This document shows positions 35,201 to 41,951 of a DNA stretch of 64,000 nucleotides, piece by piece (the stretch's first letter is position 1; every line of letters begins with the position of its first letter). Location of the stretch: the NCBI GenBank assembly GCA_036251875.1, contig CP133960.1, forward strand, positions 434,001-498,000. Reading direction: 5' to 3'. Source of the DNA: Orbaceae bacterium lpD02 (GTDB lineage: Bacteria; Pseudomonadota; Gammaproteobacteria; Enterobacterales; Orbaceae). The position numbers and the translations under genes are program-made. Under the pieces are notes generated by a model that ran no database searches, was not told where the DNA came from, and saw only the letters and a list, made by a program, of their open reading frames with translations.

Positions 35201-38200
35201 ATAGGTGGAGCGGGAGTTGGACGTGGTTATTTAAATAACATTGAATTGAGTGATAAAGCCTTTATTACCAATCCATTCCAGAGCGAAAAACAAAAAATCA
35301 CGGGTGAAAATAGCCGGCTTTATAAAACAGGCGATATTGTGCGTTACTTTATTGATGGCAATATTCAGTACCTTGGGCGTAATGATTTGCAAGTTAAAAT
35401 TCGCGGCTTTAGGATTGAACTCTCAGAAATTGAAACTCGCTTGCTAGAACATCCTTATATCAAGCAAGCGCTTGTACTTGCTCATGATAGTAGTTTAGGT
35501 GATAAACAACTCATTGCATATTATGTTGCAGAGAAAACCATCGACCATGAGGAATTATTTGATCATTTGCAACAATCATTACCTGAATATATGATACCTG
35601 GCGCGTTTATTTATCTTGATACTTTGCCATTAACATTAAATGGTAAAATAAATAAGGCTGTGCTACCCGCTGCTCACATCAATATTACTGCTAATACGAT
35701 TAATCCGCTTACTGACACAGAGCATAAAGTGACCGAAATCTATTGCGAATTATTAGCGATTGAGGCCAATGCGATCAGTGTTACAGATAATTTCTTTCGC
35801 ATGGGGGGAAATAGTATTTTAGCAATGAAGCTTGCTACTAAATTATCTGATAAAACAGGTAAAGCAGTTCATATTGCTGATATTTTTAACTATAAAACAA
35901 TTCAAGCGATCAGCCAATATATTGATAGTATTGCTAGTCATCAGTTAATGATTATGCCTTTTAATGTGCACCGAGTACAAGATCAGCAGCTTTCTTTTGC
36001 GCAAGAACGGTTATGGTTTATTGATAACTATGAAGGTGGTAGTAACGCTTATAATATTCCCCTGACATTAATGTTAGGAAAGCAGGTATCATTGGCTATT
36101 CTCACTAAAGCGCTGCATAAAATCATTGAACGGCATGAAATATTACGAACGGTTATCAAAGTTAATATAGACGGTATCGGGTACCAAGATGTTTTAGCCG
36201 CAGACAGTATTGAAATGACGATAGAGCATACTATTTGTGACGATACAGCCGGGCTAAATTTACACATCAGCAAACATATTAATCGTGTTTTTGCATTAGC
36301 TACGCATATTCCATTATCAGCACAAAGCTATCAACTAGGTGAACAAACATACCTAAGTTTGGTTATTCACCATATAGCCTTTGATGGTTGGTCTATTGAT
36401 CTATTGATAAAAGAGCTAAATTACTATTATCGCTTCTTTGAGTCACTAAGCGCGATGGACGAGTTACCCGCAATACAAGTTCAGTATAAAGACTTTGCGC
36501 TGTGGCAGCGGCAATATCTGCGAGATGAGCGATTGCAATCTCAGTTAGACTATTGGTGTAATCGATTAGCCGATCATCAACCACTAAATCTGCCAACCGA
36601 TCATCCTCGTCCAATAAATGTTGATTATCATGGTGCCGATATTCGCTTTAATCTAACGCTGGATAGTAGCCAAAAGCTTAGACAATTAGCCGCTGATTTG
36701 AACGTTAGCTTATATACCGTTCTGCTAAGTGGTTATTATTTATTACTTAAAGCCTATAGCAATCAATCGGATATTATTTTAGGCACGCCGATAGCAGGGC
36801 GCCATTATCCTGGTGTTGAAAATACGATGGGGTTTTTTGTTAATACTTTAGCGCTACGCCGTGAAATTGACCCAATGCAGAGTTTAACTGACTTTATTCA
36901 AGCAACGGGCAGATTACTTAATGAAGCGCAGCAGTACCAAGATTTACCTTTTGAAAAACTGGTTGACGCATTAAAAATTGAGAAAGATTCATCCCGGCAT
37001 CCCTTATTCCAAGTTATGTTTGGTTTACAATCTTTTGGCTTAAACGATAAAACTGGCAGCCAATCACTGTTTACGCCGTATCAAACAAATTCAAGTCAAT
37101 ATAATATTGCAAAATTTGACCTTTCAACGATGCTTGATGATAGCCAAACTGTGATTAGCGGTAATTTTAACTATGCAACCGCACTATTTAATGCTGAAAC
37201 GGTAAAAGGTTATATTGACGTTTATTGCTATATACTTCAGCAACTAAGTGACTTAGTTGCGCAAAAAAAATCCATCAAACAAGTAAGATATTTAGACGAT
37301 AACAACTACAACCTCTTAATTAACCAATGGAATCAAACAAGGCAAATTTATCCGACTAATAAAACTATTCATCAAATGTTTGAGGAGCAAGTCGCTAGAA
37401 CGCCAAATCATACTGCGGTGATTTATAAGGATAATCGATGGACATATTGTGAGCTTAATAGTAAAGCGAATCAATTAGCGGGCTATTTAAGAGATAACTT
37501 TACGACTGAGGTTGATAATTTAGTTGCGCTCTACCTTGATCGTTCTCTTTATATGCCAACGGCAATATTAGCGGTATTGAAATCAGGTGCTGCTTATGTG
37601 CCAATTGACCCTTTAGCGCCAAGCGACCGAGCGCATTATATTTTAACTAATACTAAAGCAAAGGTAATTCTAACGGTAAATCGTTATTATGATAAATGTT
37701 GTGAACTTGCGCAGGAAGGGCAAATCGTTGTTAATTTGCAGTCCTCGATGTTGATTGAGCAACTATCACACTATATAGGCACCAACCTATCACCTCGCGC
37801 TAAGCCAAATAGTTTAGCTTATGTTATCTATACCAGCGGTACTACTGGTAATGCAAAAGGGGTAATGATCGAGCATCAAAGCGTCATTAATAAAATTTAT
37901 TGGCGACAGAAAAAATACCCACTTACTGAAAATGACCGAGTTTTACAAAAAACAAATTACGCGTTTGATGTTTCAGTGTGGGAGCTGTTTTGGGCTAACT
38001 GGTATGGGGCAACTATTGTATTTGCTGACTCAGAGCTTTATAAAGATAATCTCTATTTGGTTGAACTTATCATGCAAGAAGGGATCACCACATTACATTT
38101 TGTACCCTCTATGCTCGCTACATTTCTTGAAACATTAGAAGGGCAAGTATCACTCAGAACTAAGCTAAAGAGTTTAAGATATTTGTTTTGTAGTGGCGAA

Positions 38201-39868
38201 GCATTAAACCTTGAAGACGTTAAAAAATGCCATCGCCTTATTCCTGATTGTCAAATTCATAATCTATACGGGCCAACAGAGACAACAATAGAAGTAACAT
38301 ATTATGATTGCAATAACCCAAATCTTACTAGTATTTTCATCGGCAAACCTATCGCGAACACGTCGATATATATCTTAGATGAGTCTTTACAACCCGTTCC
38401 CACGGGCGGTATTGGCGAGTTATATATTGGTGGCGATCCTGTCGCGCGCGGATATCTATACAATCAAGTATTATCAGATGAGCGGTTTATTATTAATCCG
38501 TTCCAAAATGAGCAAGAAAAACACGAAAACTATAATAGCCGCATCTATAAAACCGGAGATGTTGTTCGTTACATGCATGACGGTAATATCGAATATTTGG
38601 GGCGTAATGATTTTCAGGTGAAAATTCGTGGCTATCGTATTGAGTTAAAAGAGATTGAAGCATGTTTAACTAAGCATTCTGCTATTAGCCATGCGATTGC
38701 TATTGCCTATGAACGACCAACTAAAGACAAATATTTAGTTGCTTATTACGTTGCGCATAGTGAACTTAATGATGATGTCATTATTCAGCATTTACGTCAA
38801 ACATTACCTGAATATATGTTACCTGTTGCGTTTGTACATTTAACTACATTACCTATTACTTCAAATGGTAAATTAGATCGGAGCTTACTACCAAAACCCG
38901 AGTTTAATAATACGGTGGCGCATATCTTGCCTAACAATGAAGCAGAAAAAATACTTTGTGAAATTTTTTCTGATACATTAAATATTGCGAGCAGCGAAAT
39001 TAGCATGGAGCATAGTTTTTTTACATTAGGTGGTAATAGTATTTTAGCCATGAAGCTTAATAGCCGAATTAATCAAGTGTTTCAAGTTAGATTATCGTTA
39101 GTCGATATTCTAAATTCACGCACCATACGAGAGCTTGCGCTTAAAGTAATGACCACCGATAAACTAGAGTTTAACCCCGTTGTGCCATTAACGGCTATCA
39201 GTGATAAACCACAAATTTTTATGATCCATCCAGGCATGGGCGGTTGTTCCGTTTATTTATCTTTAGCCAATAAGCTGGCTAGCCATTATTGCTGTTATGG
39301 CGTCGACTCTTATAACTTCTATCATGAGAATAAAATAGATCAACTTGATACATTAGCTAATTATTATTTATCCTATATCGATAGAGTATTAGATGCCTCT
39401 AAACCTATCACCCTGCTTGGTTGGTCGTTAGGAGGGCAAATTGCATTAGAAATAGCGACGATATTGGAGGCTCGGAATATTCGAAATATTACCATTTGTG
39501 CGCTAGACACATGGTTACTTAATCCCGATGATCTTACTACCGATATACCGATCATTGATTTAGACAAACTGATGGCAGAATTAAATATACCGAAATACTT
39601 ACGCCCAAACGTGGTATCGGTCACTGAAGTCGATAAGTCAATTTCTTTGCAACCTATTTCGGCTAAGCTCAAAGAGACGAATGTGATTTTATTTAAGGCA
39701 ATAGAAGAACTGCAATTTGGTGCTTTGCATAAGAAATATTTAGTTAACAATATTGATAGCTATCTTTGCTCAGCGCAACAATTAAGCGTGATTGATTTGG
39801 CGACGGATCATTATCGAATGTTAGAAAAAGAGCAAGAGATAATGGATGTCTTAATCAATCTGCTTTAA
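21836..39868 (+). CDS. Five-module non-ribosomal peptide synthetase, 6010 aa
   Basis: A single protein with domain order C-A-PCP-E / C-A-PCP / C-A-PCP / C-A-PCP / C-A-PCP-TE. Condensation motifs: HHIVVDG (residue 132), HHAILDG (1647), then HHIAFDG at 2706, 3778 and 4845. The epimerisation domain has HHLIIDA (1189), EGHGRE and GWFTNMYPV. All five A domains have the YTSGTTG loop and the C-terminal NGK lysine. All five carriers have the serine: GGDS in PCP1 (1001), as is usual before an E domain, and GGNS in the others (about 2521, 3593, 4660 and 5735). The thioesterase has GWSLGG (Ser 5864). A leading C domain suggests N-acylation of residue 1, though it could be inert. Module 5 reads clearly as Ser. 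The start may be ATG 21836 or ATG 21851, which better matches the C-domain start. The PPTase gene follows at 69 bases. No transporter or regulator is adjacent. Confidence 0.95.
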   Translation: MDINTMQQTKLTPYQSIFYYEWLNNPSRSDYNIVIDNTLTGKLDKHKYNNSFERLLNEHFITRHVITDTEEGLCWQRIDSAINITSFHENPLSDEQIYLLVTQPFDLHHGPLVRIHLIKLADECHRMILIFHHIVVDGISTAEIWDKWRKLYNGIDYLVPSLSQQTIMHQNLYQYFENLLTNNKTQIYDFWRTHLHNLSGIDLKFLQSYQANLNPKAFSSLTEHSFSYDEKITKQVSSLRRKYKITPYLFGQLVMAIMLNKMSGLDNIGLAYPIAILEGKALLYGSHINTMIIDYRFDKQTTLDSLINQTLIFYKQLKASNAKYLPINEIITCGGDSSLLNIAFVQTFYRDHETGLIDIKNESINHNFQVDLASKLLFEQQEHNNQINYRVRFDSDLLDDTLVKNFIQFYQKLFIDILAILTAQQGYTFIKDINLIDPNCYFPISANNHTDLVFESNIIKQFECMVSQFPDRKAIIYKDQHLTYQQLNQKSNQLARYLVANFNLQADDLIALCIEKSALMPICILAILKAGGAYVPIDPKAPKQRVSYILQDTKAKAILTDHGLNKSLDLAISETRIPRINIDSTKITDTLASYPNGNLNLILAPHQLAYIIYTSGTTGVPKGVMIEHGGLINLAIVQGREVGLAPSLKTIKNSLWYASYVFDAHVSELFIVIANGHILHIIEEDIRLDFNLLANYINANKIDIATIPPALLNKDQLLKLKTLIVAGESCNIEIMTHYRQQGTQVINAYGPTESTVCATLHHYQIGDSNLNIGRPLNHITAYILDDNLIPVPLGVIGNLYLSGIGLARGYLNDKAQTEQVFIANPFVSDDPNQKRLYRTGDLARQLFDSCIEYIGRKDFQVKIRGFRIELAEIENCLTQLSQISQAIVLPYTLSSGLKTLVAYYIAQDIVDDELILKHLTDYLPEYMLPNIFIHLNKLPLTVNGKLDRLALPEPNFNKQNNYIAPTNQTEAILCDIYAEVLNVGKNKVGIDDDFFKLGGDSISAILLVSKIRHKLAAILAIKDIFTTKTVRLLAKNINIEKIEKDVKIISEQGQLSGSFKLLPIQQWFFERVEQGKFCNPHHWNQSFILDVPLLNVDLLQQSLTLLVSYHDALRLTFTRDNDGSYHQHYAKNVGEIPFNYITLTTSKYTQEQLFNQWQHGFDIYHAPLSHIGYVESKNCNRAQLHFAFHHLIIDAVSWHIIKQDLQKIYQTLHTHPQKKHCVVDILGEKSSSYRQWVAQIQDYRNDNQIEKEQTYWLDVTKGITAYRQQITPLFNNKQLNCCKLSLDKDYTANLQSKIHQVLSTQINDILLASFIGVLKQFTSIDQHYITLEGHGRELLSPHLDINRTVGWFTNMYPVTLSTDDNILSHIANIKDSLASMPRRGIGFAALFGYQDDMLSPISFNYLGQFDGVSQDDWQFSFINPGTTISDQNRPTHDLSIDCGIVEGELKITLMGHLDQIIIEQLATSYQAVLRSTIDQLLAIKRHYLTVTDIHHTISAHLLGQLQQHTEIEHICLANSLQEGFIYHAINQGKVDDAYRTQMFWDYQAPIDTSLLKQAWQLVQANYASLRLRFNWHEELIQIINKSAKLNWSYFDISNQLPEQQQLFVAELCHNDRNQPYDLTLAGLFRIYLIKYNQQHYHCIFSSHHAILDGWSNPILIKAVHDTYLKLVNHVQINLPIDYSYQNIQDYLQKHRTEHLQYWLQYLSKQQTKDDLSLLLTDSKRAIHLNDYKHITLPMKKSLIIDGELYSDLKAITRQYGITANAILQYCWHKVLNVYTGNNDTIVGVVVAGRNLPVEGIEQTVGLLINTLPLIVDHQTSDSLLAVIQILQQDINEANSRSNVNLAELQPAGQRLFNSLFVFENYPLAKNHEDNELKLNFIGTEEKQDYPLVMTVLDETKQLILTLHYAAELFDNTLIDNLFVTFKQIVTHIIKSPQAQQNNIDYLNEQQYQMVIYDWNNTASNYYADKTVISLFEQLVDTYADYPAVLFNDITLTYRQLNQQANQLAHYLQSIYQLKPNDFVGLYLTRSEKIVVSILAVLKTGAAYVPMDIDAPDERNQFIVTDTNMQAIITEQINYAKVSLFTSNIIVIDRAETTTALLTKNPNDPINNTQSHDLAYCIYTSGTTGKPKGTLISHRNINRLVVNPNYTHITQHDRLLAISGYQFDASIYDIFATLLNGASVVIAEKQLFLDLNKLNILIHKNRITNCFITTAFFNTLVDAELSSLAHLNYVLVGGETLSTYHINRFRKLYPNVKLANVYGPTETTTYATAFLTNMIDTEFNYSVPIGRPINNTTLYVLNNALKPVPIGAVGELYIGGGGVGLGYLNNAELTAKAFINNPFQTEDQLQQGYNGRLYKTGDLVRYLSDGNIEYLGRNDLQVKIRGFRIELAEIEAQLIKYPTIQQARVIVNDNGQNDKHLIAYYVALQPISREQLFDYLQQSLPDYMLPKALVHLEALPLTINGKVDRAALSAATFDISHEHMAPVTLTEQQVSQFYSELLAINSDHISTNDDFFRLGGNSILAIKLASRLATMSGKAVHVADIFNHKTIQSLSRHIDSLNKEQLVITVSKVNRAQEQYLSFAQERLWFIDSYEGGTNAYNIPLTLSLKPTSSLTILIKALNKIIERHEILRTVIKINEQGEGYQYVLDINSAKCNIVKQICQNIDELNHNINRHVHHIFNLSSQMPLSAESYQLDGQTYLSIVIHHIAFDGWSIDLLNKELTYYYHFYNQKTDLPDLPDIAVQYKDFALWQRDYLQGERLESQLDYWRVKLHNYQSLDLPIDYVRPPKVDYSGDDIYFSLSKQTSDKLRQVAAHLNVSLYTVLLSGYYLLLKAYSNQLDIILGTPIAGRHYPGIENTLGFFVNTLALRRQISDEESLTDFIQATAGLLSEAQQQQDLPFEKLVDALQIEKDPARHPLFQVMFGVQSFGSLAQTDSQALFTSYQTKMAQYKVAKFDLSTMLDDSKDAISGIFNYATALFKAETIEGYIKTYCYILEQVSDLAVLQEPIKQLRYLDERQYQTVIYDWNKTECDYYADQTVISLFEAQVIKSAHYPAVIFNDITLSYEQLNQQANQLAHHIKSQYSIKPNDFVGLYLNRSEQIVVTMLAVLKAGAAYVPIDPDTPNERNRFIISDANVKVVITQRCYQTKIATFSPDVPLIVIEQSETDAILSLQRHDNIITATKSTDLAYCIYTSGTTGKPKGTLITHRNINRLVINPNYTEISPNDRFLDISGYQFDASIYDIFAALLNGAGVVIVEKQRFLNLTDFNQLILDNQISNCFITAAFFNTLVEAELPNLGRLNYILVGGEALSVYHINRFRQLYPTVKLVNGYGPTETTTFAVTYQINSANVAFRHSVPIGRPINNTSLYILDSCLRPVPVGAVGELYIGGAGVGLGYLNNPQLTAKVFIDNPFQTLDQRLAQYNGHLYKTGDLVRYLADGNIEYLGRNDFQVKIRGFRIELAEIESYLHRYSTIKQALVIANTDDKGNKQLVAYYVAGKPISHGVLFDYLQQSLPEYMIPSAFIHLSALPLTLNGKVDRNALPTAATTDIEGDYIAPASPTEQQVTALYAELLSVNTDESISVMADFFRMGGNSILAIKLASRLSHRYSKIVHVADIFSYKTVRGLSHYIDTLAGSQYTIQSQKVEHAEQQLLSFAQERLWFIDSYARGSNAYNIPIILKLSPQISLEVLAKTLNKIITRHEILRTIIKTNRSGEGYQNVLPIDMATLTIDHKPCHNIGELNSYIAEHVHNIFDLATQIPLSAQSYQLEKQTYFSLVIHHIAFDGWSIDLLIKELHYYYNVFSSSTALPELPPVKVQYKDFALWQRQYLHGAQLQSQLNYWCDHLQDYQPLNLPLDNPRPLQIDYSGADLCFNLTKETSQNLRQLAANLNVSLYTVLLSGYYLLLKAYSNQSDIILGTPIAGRHYLGIENTMGFFVNTLALRHKIDNNMPVIDFIKATGELLSQAQQYQDLPFEKLVDTLVVEQEPSRHPLFQVMFGVQSFGAANQPLNESLFTPYQTDSLQYNIAKFDLTTILDDSAEAISGYFNYATALFKPETISGYIDTYCHILDEIIKLSVQQQQIKQLTYLDNTTYDKVLYQWNQTQYDYPRNKTIAQMFEAQVAITPDNIALVYEGYRLTYRALNEQANQLAHYLQNRLMLQGDDLIAICLDKAPQLIVTILAVLKTGAAYVPLSPQLPAERKHWLIDDTQCKAIITILAYQTTLNKVLNNSNALVVCLDDANVQEQLTAHRIENTATTTMADNLAYVIYTSGTTGKPKGVMIEHHSVINATFVQQAAMGLQTCNVDTTSKNTLWYSDYTFDAHVLDIFTPLLTGNCLHIFAQNKRLDLPALIDYASTQHIDYAFIPPVLLDKNQVIPIGTILVGGEMISQNIVDYYYQQRRPLINAYGPTEASIWATYRQYGEGDINNNIGKPIYNVSVYILDSELRPVPIGAYGELYIGGAGVGRGYLNNIELSDKAFITNPFQSEKQKITGENSRLYKTGDIVRYFIDGNIQYLGRNDLQVKIRGFRIELSEIETRLLEHPYIKQALVLAHDSSLGDKQLIAYYVAEKTIDHEELFDHLQQSLPEYMIPGAFIYLDTLPLTLNGKINKAVLPAAHINITANTINPLTDTEHKVTEIYCELLAIEANAISVTDNFFRMGGNSILAMKLATKLSDKTGKAVHIADIFNYKTIQAISQYIDSIASHQLMIMPFNVHRVQDQQLSFAQERLWFIDNYEGGSNAYNIPLTLMLGKQVSLAILTKALHKIIERHEILRTVIKVNIDGIGYQDVLAADSIEMTIEHTICDDTAGLNLHISKHINRVFALATHIPLSAQSYQLGEQTYLSLVIHHIAFDGWSIDLLIKELNYYYRFFESLSAMDELPAIQVQYKDFALWQRQYLRDERLQSQLDYWCNRLADHQPLNLPTDHPRPINVDYHGADIRFNLTLDSSQKLRQLAADLNVSLYTVLLSGYYLLLKAYSNQSDIILGTPIAGRHYPGVENTMGFFVNTLALRREIDPMQSLTDFIQATGRLLNEAQQYQDLPFEKLVDALKIEKDSSRHPLFQVMFGLQSFGLNDKTGSQSLFTPYQTNSSQYNIAKFDLSTMLDDSQTVISGNFNYATALFNAETVKGYIDVYCYILQQLSDLVAQKKSIKQVRYLDDNNYNLLINQWNQTRQIYPTNKTIHQMFEEQVARTPNHTAVIYKDNRWTYCELNSKANQLAGYLRDNFTTEVDNLVALYLDRSLYMPTAILAVLKSGAAYVPIDPLAPSDRAHYILTNTKAKVILTVNRYYDKCCELAQEGQIVVNLQSSMLIEQLSHYIGTNLSPRAKPNSLAYVIYTSGTTGNAKGVMIEHQSVINKIYWRQKKYPLTENDRVLQKTNYAFDVSVWELFWANWYGATIVFADSELYKDNLYLVELIMQEGITTLHFVPSMLATFLETLEGQVSLRTKLKSLRYLFCSGEALNLEDVKKCHRLIPDCQIHNLYGPTETTIEVTYYDCNNPNLTSIFIGKPIANTSIYILDESLQPVPTGGIGELYIGGDPVARGYLYNQVLSDERFIINPFQNEQEKHENYNSRIYKTGDVVRYMHDGNIEYLGRNDFQVKIRGYRIELKEIEACLTKHSAISHAIAIAYERPTKDKYLVAYYVAHSELNDDVIIQHLRQTLPEYMLPVAFVHLTTLPITSNGKLDRSLLPKPEFNNTVAHILPNNEAEKILCEIFSDTLNIASSEISMEHSFFTLGGNSILAMKLNSRINQVFQVRLSLVDILNSRTIRELALKVMTTDKLEFNPVVPLTAISDKPQIFMIHPGMGGCSVYLSLANKLASHYCCYGVDSYNFYHENKIDQLDTLANYYLSYIDRVLDASKPITLLGWSLGGQIALEIATILEARNIRNITICALDTWLLNPDDLTTDIPIIDLDKLMAELNIPKYLRPNVVSVTEVDKSISLQPISAKLKETNVILFKAIEELQFGALHKKYLVNNIDSYLCSAQQLSVIDLATDHYRMLEKEQEIMDVLINLL
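26299..29520 (+). other. NRPS module 2: C-A-PCP, aliphatic-like code
   Basis: The condensation domain (SHHAILDGWS, NSLQEGFIYH) is of the type that follows an E domain and takes a D donor. Pocket read: D-A-Y-F-L-G-V-T-Y-K, like branched-chain (Ile/Val) codes. Specificity is a hand reading. Confidence 0.55.
29541..32733 (+). other. NRPS module 3: C-A-PCP, Val-like code
   Basis: An L-to-L type condensation domain (SFAQERLWFID, HHIAFDGWS). Pocket read: D-A-Y-F-L-G-G-T-F-K, resembling Val codes. The A domain is very similar to that of module 2. Confidence 0.55.
32755..35930 (+). other. NRPS module 4: C-A-PCP, unassigned code
   Basis: The condensation domain is nearly a copy of that in module 3. 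Pocket read: D-A-L-F-L-G-A-I-W-K, which I cannot match to a known code; it is hydrophobic in character. The A-domain C-terminal motif is NGKINK. Confidence 0.5.
35950..39868 (+). other. NRPS module 5: C-A-PCP-TE, Ser code
   Basis: Pocket read: D-V-W-H-F-S-L-I-E-K, close to the well-known Ser codes. The P-loop reads TSGTTGNAKG, with Ala replacing the usual Pro. The thioesterase (from about 39178) has GWSLGG and a C-terminal DHYRM, and releases or cyclises the product. Confidence 0.7.
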
Positions 39869-39885
39869 TTCTATTTTGATCGGTG

Positions 39886-39919
39886 CCGGCTTACGCTTTC
39901 TTAAAAGGGCGTAAGTCGG
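39886..39919 (+). other. Hairpin between the NRPS and PPTase genes
   Basis: An 11-bp stem with one G-U (CCGGCTTACGC / GCGTAAGTCGG) and a 12-nt loop. It is followed by only GTTT, so it is a poor terminator. It may protect or process the mRNA and could lower PPTase expression relative to the NRPS. Confidence 0.6.
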
Positions 39920-39937
39920 GTTTAAAGAGAGTATAAA

Positions 39938-40609
39938 ATGAATTATATTTATACTATTTGTCTACATGGCGTAAGCTGGGCTGAACTTGCTGCTTATCAA
40001 TCCATTTTGCCCTTAATTGAGCAGCAAAAAATTAACCAACTACATATGGATGACGATAAATCCCGCTCTCTACTGGGTAAATTATTACTGCTTTACATAC
40101 TAAAAAAACACTTATCGTATCGAGCATCACAGTTACCTAATTTAAATTATAACCACTATTTTAAACCATTTATCGCAACTATGCCGGGGAGTTTTAATAT
40201 TTCACATGCGGGTGATTGGGTGGTTTGCGCATATAGTCAGCAGGGGATGATTGGTGTCGATATTGAGCAGCAACAACCGCTCAATATTGATGAGTATCAT
40301 CAAGTCTTAACGCTCGCCGAACTTAACGCTATTCGACTGGATAAGCTGGAATTTATTCAGTTATGGACCTTGAAAGAAGCCATCATTAAAGCAGATGGTC
40401 GGGGATTTCACTTAGCGCCCAATTCATTTGCACTACCAATCCCTTTTATAAACCATTCACCTGTCACGGTAGATGGCAATATCTGGTTTTTACATTGGCA
40501 AAAAATTGCCTCTAGATATGCGTTAGCCATTGCCTGCTCAACCCCAACTGATAATACAATAACGAAAAGATTAGATATCAAGCAATTAATTACAACCTGT
40601 TATTGTTGA
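39938..40609 (+). CDS. Sfp-type 4'-phosphopantetheinyl transferase
   Basis: A 223-aa enzyme of the Sfp/EntD class. It has the magnesium-binding signature GVDIEQQQP (about residues 106-114) and WTLKEAIIKADGRG (about 147-160), plus the earlier FNISHAGDW. It moves phosphopantetheine from CoA to the carrier-domain serines and so activates the NRPS. It lies 69 bases after the NRPS stop on the same strand with GAGAG before the ATG, so the two form an operon. Its 3' end overlaps the convergent yigZ gene by 10 bases. Confidence 0.92.
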   Translation: MNYIYTICLHGVSWAELAAYQSILPLIEQQKINQLHMDDDKSRSLLGKLLLLYILKKHLSYRASQLPNLNYNHYFKPFIATMPGSFNISHAGDWVVCAYSQQGMIGVDIEQQQPLNIDEYHQVLTLAELNAIRLDKLEFIQLWTLKEAIIKADGRGFHLAPNSFALPIPFINHSPVTVDGNIWFLHWQKIASRYALAIACSTPTDNTITKRLDIKQLITTCYC

Positions 40610-41193
40610 GGCTTTATAAACAGTTGCTCTCTACCGCGGGTTAGGTTGGCAATAAATTTATTCAGCTCTTGAAACTTATCGTCGGTGATGGCGATAAATA
40701 GCGATATGCCCTCGGCATCAAAAGTTTGTTCTTCAATGATTGCTTGAATATCTTTAAGTTTATTTTCAAGAATAGGCCATTCATTATATAAACACGAGAC
40801 TCGGTAAGATTGACGCAAAATAATTGCTGTTAACGGCGCTTGCTGTAAACAATGACTGGCGCTGCCGCCATAAGCGCGCATTAAACCACCCGTACCAAGT
40901 TTTATCCCGCCAAAATAACGTGTTACAACAATAACCACATTATCACAACTTTGTCCTTCAATAGCAGCAAGAATAGGGCGTCCAGCGGTACTTGTTGGTT
41001 CGCCATCATCACTAAAGCGGTATTGATGCGATAGCTTCCACGCCCAGCAATTATGAGTGGCATTTATATCACTCACATGCGCAATAAAATCGACCGCTTG
41101 CTCGGCACTATTAATCGGCGCTGCGTTGACAATAAATCGACTTTTTTTTATCTCTTCGTTGATCGTAAAAGGGGTAATTAGTGTATATAACAT
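40600..41193 (-). CDS. yigZ: YigZ/IMPACT family protein
   Basis: About 197 aa. The N-terminal IMPACT/UPF0029 domain carries EEIKKSRFI, SDDGEPTSTAGRP and VVTRYFGGIKLGTGGLMRAY, all hallmarks of the family. The C-terminal half is the small DUF1949 ferredoxin-like domain. The molecular role is poorly defined; links to translation control come from eukaryotic IMPACT. I chose the ATG at 41193 because the following MLYTLITPF leads straight into the conserved region. An upstream in-frame start at 41217 would add eight residues. Confidence 0.9.
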   Translation of the reverse strand: MLYTLITPFTINEEIKKSRFIVNAAPINSAEQAVDFIAHVSDINATHNCWAWKLSHQYRFSDDGEPTSTAGRPILAAIEGQSCDNVVIVVTRYFGGIKLGTGGLMRAYGGSASHCLQQAPLTAIILRQSYRVSCLYNEWPILENKLKDIQAIIEEQTFDAEGISLFIAITDDKFQELNKFIANLTRGREQLFIKPQQ

Positions 41194-41247
41194 GCTTAAT
41201 TCTGTTAGAATAATCAAACGCCCTTAATCATACTGAACCAGAAGAAA

Positions 41248-41928
41248 ATGTCTATTAATTTAGCACAATTAAAGCTGCAACAAATCGAATATGCTGAGCG
41301 TATTATTTTACGCGATGATTTTGCGTTTAAAATTCCCACGATGATTGGTGGGGCGGATGTCGGTTTTGAAGAGGGCGGGAAAATAACACGGGCAGCAATC
41401 GTCGTGCTAGCTTACCCTAATTTTGAACTTATCGAGTACAAAATTGCTAAAGTACCGACAACATTGCCTTACATTCCAGGTTATTTATCTTTTCGTGAGT
41501 ACCCAGCGCTACTTGCCGCGTGGCAACAAATAACAGATAAGCCACAATTACTATTAGTCGACGGTCAAGGTATTGCTCATCCAAGAAAGCTTGGCATTGC
41601 AAGTCACTTAGGCTTATTGTTAGATATTCCAACGATTGGTGTGGCTAAAAAGAAATTGTATGGCCAATATGCTCCCTTAGCTAATGAATTATTTGCTTAT
41701 CAACCGCTATTTAATAAAATAGGCGATGAACAAATTGGTAGTGTATTACGCAGTAAGGTTAAATGTAATCCGCTATTTATTTCATCAGGTCATCGTATTA
41801 GCCAATTATCTGCATTAAATTGGGTAAAAGCCTGCTTGAAAGGTTACCGCTTACCAGAGCCGACACGATTTGCTGATGCCGTTGCATCCAATAAACCTGT
41901 ATTACAAAAACTGTTACACCACTCTTAA
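41248..41928 (+). CDS. nfi: Endonuclease V (deoxyinosine 3'-endonuclease)
   Basis: A 226-aa DNA repair enzyme that cuts the second phosphodiester 3' of deoxyinosine. Family motifs are complete: GGADVGF with the metal-binding Asp (about residue 37), [16 protein letters not shown] containing the strand-separating PYIP wedge, [18 protein letters not shown] with the second Asp, and VAKKKLYG. Length is normal. It is divergent from yigZ and followed 23 bases later by trmN on the same strand, so they are probably co-transcribed. Confidence 0.93.
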   Translation: MSINLAQLKLQQIEYAERIILRDDFAFKIPTMIGGADVGFEEGGKITRAAIVVLAYPNFELIEYKIAKVPTTLPYIPGYLSFREYPALLAAWQQITDKPQLLLVDGQGIAHPRKLGIASHLGLLLDIPTIGVAKKKLYGQYAPLANELFAYQPLFNKIGDEQIGSVLRSKVKCNPLFISSGHRISQLSALNWVKACLKGYRLPEPTRFADAVASNKPVLQKLLHHS

Positions 41929-41951
41929 CACAACGATTAGCGAAATAATTT

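Noticed and set aside
39373-39750. 125-codon antisense frame in the NRPS thioesterase
   Set aside because: It is a shadow of a strongly supported coding frame, with no initiation signals.
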